DNA of 9,471 bases from an uncultured Eubacteriales bacterium. GTDB lineage: Bacteria; Bacillota; Clostridia; Christensenellales; Christensenellaceae. The number at the start of each line of letters is the position of its first letter. Position 1 is the first letter of the stretch. The position numbers and the translations under genes are program-made. The DNA lies in the NCBI GenBank assembly GCA_900545085.1, contig UQXU01000068.1, positions 1-9,471 on the forward strand, written 5' to 3'. The notes beneath the pieces are model-generated. The model had not been told where the DNA came from. It did no database searches and saw only the letters and a program-made list of their open reading frames with translations. Below are positions 6,167 to 9,471 of the stretch, piece after piece.

Positions 6167-7358
6167 CACGCCTTCTGGCGAGAGAATACATATAGGCTTT
6201 TTCGGTCGGAGAAACGCAGGAAAATCGAGCGTAGTGAACGCAGTTACGGGTCAGGAGCTGGCTGTGGTATCAGATACGCGCGGCACAACTACAGATCCGG
6301 TGAGTAAGGCTATGGAGCTTTTGCCAATGGGTCCTGTTCTCATTATAGATACTCCCGGATTTGATGATGAAGGCGCTCTGGGCGAGCTTCGTGTTAAAAA
6401 AACTAAGCAGGTATTGAACAGAACTGACGTCGCCGTTTTAGTTGTAGACAGCGCAGAGGGCATGAAAGAATGTGACAGAGAGCTGATAGACATATTTAAT
6501 CAGAAGAATATACCTTATATTATAGCCTGGAACAAGTGCGATCTTCTGGAAAAGCTGCCTGCATGTTCGGATAACGAAATATATGTCAGCGCTATTGAAA
6601 AGACAAATTTAAATAAGCTCAAAGAACAGATAGCGCTTCTAGGCAGGACACAGGAGGAAAAATTTCGGCTGATCGGCGACTTGATTCACCCTGCGGATAT
6701 AGTAGTTTTAGTCATCCCGATAGATAAGGCGGCTCCAAAAGGCAGACTGATTTTACCTCAGCAGCAGGTTATTCGTGATGTGCTTGAAGCAGACGCCTGC
6801 GCGCTGTGCGTTAAAGAATATGAGCTTCAGGAGACGTTGGAAAAGCTGGGGACACGTCCTGCTTTGGTGATAACAGACAGTCAGGTGTTTGCTAAGGTTT
6901 CCGCTGATGTGCCGCCGGATATACCGCTTACGTCATTTTCAATTCTCATGGCCAGATATAAAGGCTTGCTGGACGAGGCCGTGCGCGGTGTGGCCGCCGT
7001 GGAGAAGTTAAAGGACGGCGATACGGTTTTGATTTCAGAGGGATGTACGCATCATCGTCAATGCGATGACATCGGCAGCGTGAAAATCCCGCGCTGGCTG
7101 AGAAACTATACCGGGAAAAAGCTGAATATAGAAACATCATCCGGACGCGAGTTTCCGGAGGATTTATCCAGGTATGCTATGGTAATCCATTGCGGAGGAT
7201 GTATGCTGAACGAAAGGGAAGTGCGATATAGAATGAAATGTGCGCAGGACCAAGGCGTACCCATAACGAATTACGGTATTACTATTGCATATATGCAGGG
7301 GATTTTGAAACGTACGATAGAGATATTTCCGCATTTGCTGGCAGAGCTGGAGGATTAA
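6153..7358 (+). CDS. hydF: [FeFe]-hydrogenase H-cluster maturation GTPase HydF
   Basis: HydF is the scaffold and carrier that receives the [2Fe] precursor built by HydE and HydG and loads it into the [FeFe]-hydrogenase HydA. The 401 residues match family length. The GTPase domain shows G1 GRRNAGKSS (18-26), DTRGTT (41-46), G3 DTPG (66-69), G4 NKCD (127-130) and SA (146-147). The C-terminal cluster domain carries CTHH (Cys298, His300) and HCGGC (His346, Cys347, Cys350), the CxH...HCxxC pattern that binds the [4Fe-4S] cluster. All key residues are present, so it should be active. The gene begins 14 nt inside nifK-like and ends three bases before the aspartase-like gene. HydE and HydG, which supply its cargo, are not in the window. 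This is the most secure functional marker of [FeFe]-hydrogenase assembly here. Confidence 0.96.
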   Translation: MGLNDTPSGERIHIGFFGRRNAGKSSVVNAVTGQELAVVSDTRGTTTDPVSKAMELLPMGPVLIIDTPGFDDEGALGELRVKKTKQVLNRTDVAVLVVDSAEGMKECDRELIDIFNQKNIPYIIAWNKCDLLEKLPACSDNEIYVSAIEKTNLNKLKEQIALLGRTQEEKFRLIGDLIHPADIVVLVIPIDKAAPKGRLILPQQQVIRDVLEADACALCVKEYELQETLEKLGTRPALVITDSQVFAKVSADVPPDIPLTSFSILMARYKGLLDEAVRGVAAVEKLKDGDTVLISEGCTHHRQCDDIGSVKIPRWLRNYTGKKLNIETSSGREFPEDLSRYAMVIHCGGCMLNEREVRYRMKCAQDQGVPITNYGITIAYMQGILKRTIEIFPHLLAELED

Positions 7359-7361
7359 AGT

Positions 7362-8681
7362 ATGAGAAGAGAACGCGATGCTCTGGGAGAGCGCGAGCTT
7401 GGAGACGATATACTTTACGGCATAAACACGCTGCGCGCAAAGGAAAATTTTGATTTGAATCAGCGTTCTGTGAGATGGGAGCTTATAGAAGCGATAGTTA
7501 CGGTTAAAAAAGCGGCGGCAATTACGTATCGCAGACTTAATCCTGAAAGAGCAGATGTAGAGTCAGCGATAGTAAGAGCCTGCGATAAAATACTCGCAGG
7601 CGGCTTTGAAGACAGTTTCCCGATTCAAGCTCTGCAGGGAGGCGCAGGAACTTCAACTAATATGAATGTCAACGAAGTGCTGGCCAATCTCGCTTTGGAA
7701 GATATGGGGGAAGCCAAAGGACGGTATGATATAATTCATCCTCTGGATGACGTAAACAGAGGGCAATCTACAAACGATGTTTGTCCTACGGCGCTGAGAA
7801 TAGCAGCGATACGCAGACTCAGACTTCTATCAGACGAGTGTTCTAAACTTCAGACGTCTCTTCAAGAGAAAGAAAATGAATGGCAGACTGTTGAAAAGAT
7901 TGGGCGCACGGAATTGATGGATGCAGTTCCGATAACATTAGGCGAAGAATTTGGAGCATACGCTCAAGCCATAGCGAGAGACAGATGGAGAATATACAAA
8001 GTGGAGGAAAGACTACGCCAGGTGAATATAGGCGGAACGGCGGTAGGGCTTTCCGGCGGAGCTGATAGAAAATACAGATTTGGCGTTATAGAAGAGCTTC
8101 GGAGACTTACCGGCTTTGGCTTAGCCGCCGCGGAATATCCTATGGATTTGACTCAAAATAACGATGTGTTCGTAGAAGTTTCAGGCCTTTTAAAAGCGTT
8201 GACTGTTAATATGATGAAAATCGCTAACGACATAAGGCTTATGAATTCCGGACCTCATGGAGGATTAAGAGAACTGAAAATAAAGTCTCTCCAACAAGGG
8301 AGCAGCATTATGCCCGGGAAGGTAAACCCCGTAGTACCTGAAATGGTGATTCAGTGTGCAATTCAGGTAATTGCAAACGACGCAGCGATAACTATGGCCG
8401 CTGCGCATGGTGAATTTGAGCTGAATGCCTTCTTGCCGCTTATAGCGGACAGACTCCTTGAGAGTTTAGAACTTTTAAACAGAGCGGTCAGCATATTCAG
8501 AGAAAAGTGTGTAGAGACGCTCGAGGCAGATGAGAGTAAGTGCAAAGAGCATCTGAATGAGTCGTATGCGTTTGCAGCAGCGTTTTTGCCAAAGCTTGGC
8601 TATGATGTTGTCAGCGGCGTTGTAAAAACATATCCTCCGGACGAAGCGAAGAAAAAACTGGAGCTGCTTTCCGAAAAATAA
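7362..8681 (+). CDS. aspA: Aspartase/fumarase superfamily lyase, aspartate ammonia-lyase type
   Basis: This 439-residue protein belongs to the aspartase/fumarase superfamily. Conserved regions are TSTNMN (97-102), STND (136-139), GRTELMDAVP (181-190) and the catalytic loop GSSIMPGKVNP (313-323), whose serine is the general base. Aspartase makes fumarate and ammonia from L-aspartate. Glu184 stands where fumarases have a histidine, which argues against a plain fumarase. It is somewhat shorter than housekeeping aspartases (about 470). The ribosome site GGAGGA (7349-7354) is well placed, and the start is three bases after hydF. Genes of this type are commonly found beside hydE, hydF and hydG in anaerobes, where they have been thought to serve H-cluster assembly, perhaps as an ammonia source for the azadithiolate bridge. 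That link is inference here, and the exact substrate could differ. It is the last gene before the terminator. Confidence 0.87.
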   Translation: MRRERDALGERELGDDILYGINTLRAKENFDLNQRSVRWELIEAIVTVKKAAAITYRRLNPERADVESAIVRACDKILAGGFEDSFPIQALQGGAGTSTNMNVNEVLANLALEDMGEAKGRYDIIHPLDDVNRGQSTNDVCPTALRIAAIRRLRLLSDECSKLQTSLQEKENEWQTVEKIGRTELMDAVPITLGEEFGAYAQAIARDRWRIYKVEERLRQVNIGGTAVGLSGGADRKYRFGVIEELRRLTGFGLAAAEYPMDLTQNNDVFVEVSGLLKALTVNMMKIANDIRLMNSGPHGGLRELKIKSLQQGSSIMPGKVNPVVPEMVIQCAIQVIANDAAITMAAAHGEFELNAFLPLIADRLLESLELLNRAVSIFREKCVETLEADESKCKEHLNESYAFAAAFLPKLGYDVVSGVVKTYPPDEAKKKLELLSEK

Positions 8682-8689
8682 GAAATACA

Positions 8690-8720
8690 AAAAGACCATT
8701 GATTTAATCAATGGTCTTTT
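8690..8720 (+). terminator. Hairpin terminator closing the operon, possibly bidirectional
   Basis: Arms 8690-8703 (AAAAGACCATTGAT) and 8707-8720 (ATCAATGGTCTTTT) pair perfectly over 14 bp with a TTA loop, eight bases after the aspartase-like stop. The T-run ends the right arm and continues as GTTTG. On the opposite strand the left A-run reads as CTTTTTG, so the hairpin could also end transcripts of the convergent Nudix gene. Confidence 0.85.
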
Positions 8721-8808
8721 GTTTGTAAATAATCTTGCTCGCAGTGTAAAAGAATGAAATGCAATCCGTAGCCTTTTGAGACGGAGAAGAATATAACTAG
8801 CTTATAAA

Positions 8809-9420
8809 TTAAATTTTATTTTCTAATACACTTTTATAAATACCGGAGAAAGAACGCATAATTTTAGCAGTCATCCCCCATATCACTCTGTTTTTATAAA
8901 TGTAAAAATATATTGGAGTTCTGGCTTTGCGCCAGTCGTAATTTTTACCGCCGTATATTTTATCAAATGGGAAATCCTTATCCGGTATTGTTTGCGTAGT
9001 AGTGTAATAAATCTCAGGTTCTGTATTTAAGAAAAATGATAGCGGAACAGTAAATGTTTCTGCGACTTCGCTTTTGCTGTAACTGCCGTTGTAATTGTTT
9101 AGCTTAACTGCGTATGTATACACGATCGTGCCGGTTCCAATCAGAATGTCTAACGGTGTAATTATCTCCATATCCGATGTAGGTATTTGCAGTTCTTCAG
9201 ATGCTTCGCGCAGAGCGGCTTCTTCCGGTGCTTCGTTTTTTTCGAGCATTCCGCCCGGGAGGCATATGTCGCCGGGCTGTCTGTTTATTTTTGAAGAACG
9301 GACTTCAAATAAAACGTCATAGTCGGAATTGTTTTCAAGAAGCATGATTGATACGGCGAATTTATTGCATTCATCCATCCCTATAATAGTCGGTATGTGA
9401 TTTTTTAATAAATCTAGCAT
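8809..9420 (-). CDS. Nudix hydrolase, probable CoA pyrophosphatase (NudL type)
   Basis: A 203-residue Nudix protein. The box is GMLEKNE (57-63) followed after seven residues by REASEELQI (71-79), fitting Gx5Ex7REUxEExGU except for Gln78 in the usual glycine position. The metal-binding glutamates Glu72, Glu75 and Glu76 are present. The preceding segment VLFEVRSSKINRQPGDICLPGG (36-57) resembles the LLTxR...GxxxFPGG motif of the CoA-pyrophosphatase branch, which splits CoA or acyl-CoA into phosphopantetheine and 3',5'-ADP. The substrate is therefore likely CoA but not proven. A GAAGGA ribosome site lies at 9426-9431 before the ATG. The gene converges on the hydrogenase-related operon and shows no functional link with it; it marks the operon's outer border. 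Confidence 0.87.
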   Translation of the reverse strand: MLDLLKNHIPTIIGMDECNKFAVSIMLLENNSDYDVLFEVRSSKINRQPGDICLPGGMLEKNEAPEEAALREASEELQIPTSDMEIITPLDILIGTGTIVYTYAVKLNNYNGSYSKSEVAETFTVPLSFFLNTEPEIYYTTTQTIPDKDFPFDKIYGGKNYDWRKARTPIYFYIYKNRVIWGMTAKIMRSFSGIYKSVLENKI

Positions 9421-9439
9421 TTTTATCCTTCTTTAACAA

Positions 9440-9469
9440 ATATTAATCACTGTTTATGTGGCTTGTCAC
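9440..9469 (-). promoter_or_regulatory. Possible promoter of the Nudix gene
   Basis: On the minus strand GTGACA (9464-9469) and TAATAT (9440-9445) are separated by 18 bases, a loose match to a sigma-70 type promoter. It would give a very short leader of about 13 bases before the ATG at 9420. The match is weak and the true promoter may lie beyond the window. Confidence 0.22.
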
Positions 9470-9471
9470 GG

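Noticed and set aside
8721..8808. A small RNA or a second terminator in the space between the convergent genes
   Set aside because: Only a weak 4 bp CCGT/ACGG pairing is present; nothing resembling a tRNA, riboswitch or strong hairpin was seen.
9095..9322. A 75-codon plus-strand open frame
   Set aside because: It is antisense to the Nudix box of the minus-strand gene and has no supporting features.
1..9471. CRISPR arrays, insertion sequences, attachment sites or phage genes
   Set aside because: No spaced direct repeats, terminal inverted repeats, transposase or integrase motifs were seen on either strand.

Overview
The window looks like part of a chromosome from a strictly anaerobic bacterium, most likely Bacillota (Clostridia-like). 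The reasons are strong AGGAGG-type ribosome sites, frequent ATA and AGA codons at mid GC, oxygen-sensitive metalloenzyme assembly genes, and the pairing of a TM1266-type protein with HydF and an aspartase, which is typical of such anaerobes. The phylum call is an inference. No rRNA or other taxonomic marker is present.

Positions 1-8681 hold one tight plus-strand gene train: 'hypF (3' end only)-hypC-hypD-hypE-TM1266 family-nifH-like-nifD-like-nifK-like-hydF-aspA-like. After a 38 nt gap behind hypF, every junction is an overlap or a gap of at most 11 nt, so the train is probably one transcript. A strong hairpin at 8690-8720 closes it. A CoA-pyrophosphatase-type Nudix gene then runs towards it on the minus strand (8809-9420).

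The left part (hypF, hypC, hypD, hypE) encodes the factors that build the Fe(CN)2CO group of [NiFe]-hydrogenases. The right part (TM1266 family, HydF, aspartase) belongs to the gene set normally found with [FeFe]-hydrogenase H-cluster assembly. HydE, HydG, HypA, HypB and any hydrogenase structural gene are not visible here; they could lie upstream of the window or elsewhere.

The striking part is the middle, 2938-6166. It encodes a complete three-component nitrogenase-like set: a NifH-like ATPase with its cluster ligands intact, and two divergent, unequal component-1 proteins (440 and 382 aa) that keep only some P-cluster-type cysteines. The nifD-like protein appears to have lost the position of the FeMo-cofactor histidine. 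The three genes overlap each other, and overlap the TM1266-family gene on one side and hydF on the other. They are therefore likely expressed and possibly used together with hydrogenase assembly. To my knowledge no function has been shown for this type of nitrogenase-like protein. It is the best candidate here for an undescribed system: an ATP-driven reductase or cluster scaffold tied to H-cluster or Fe-CN/CO metabolism.
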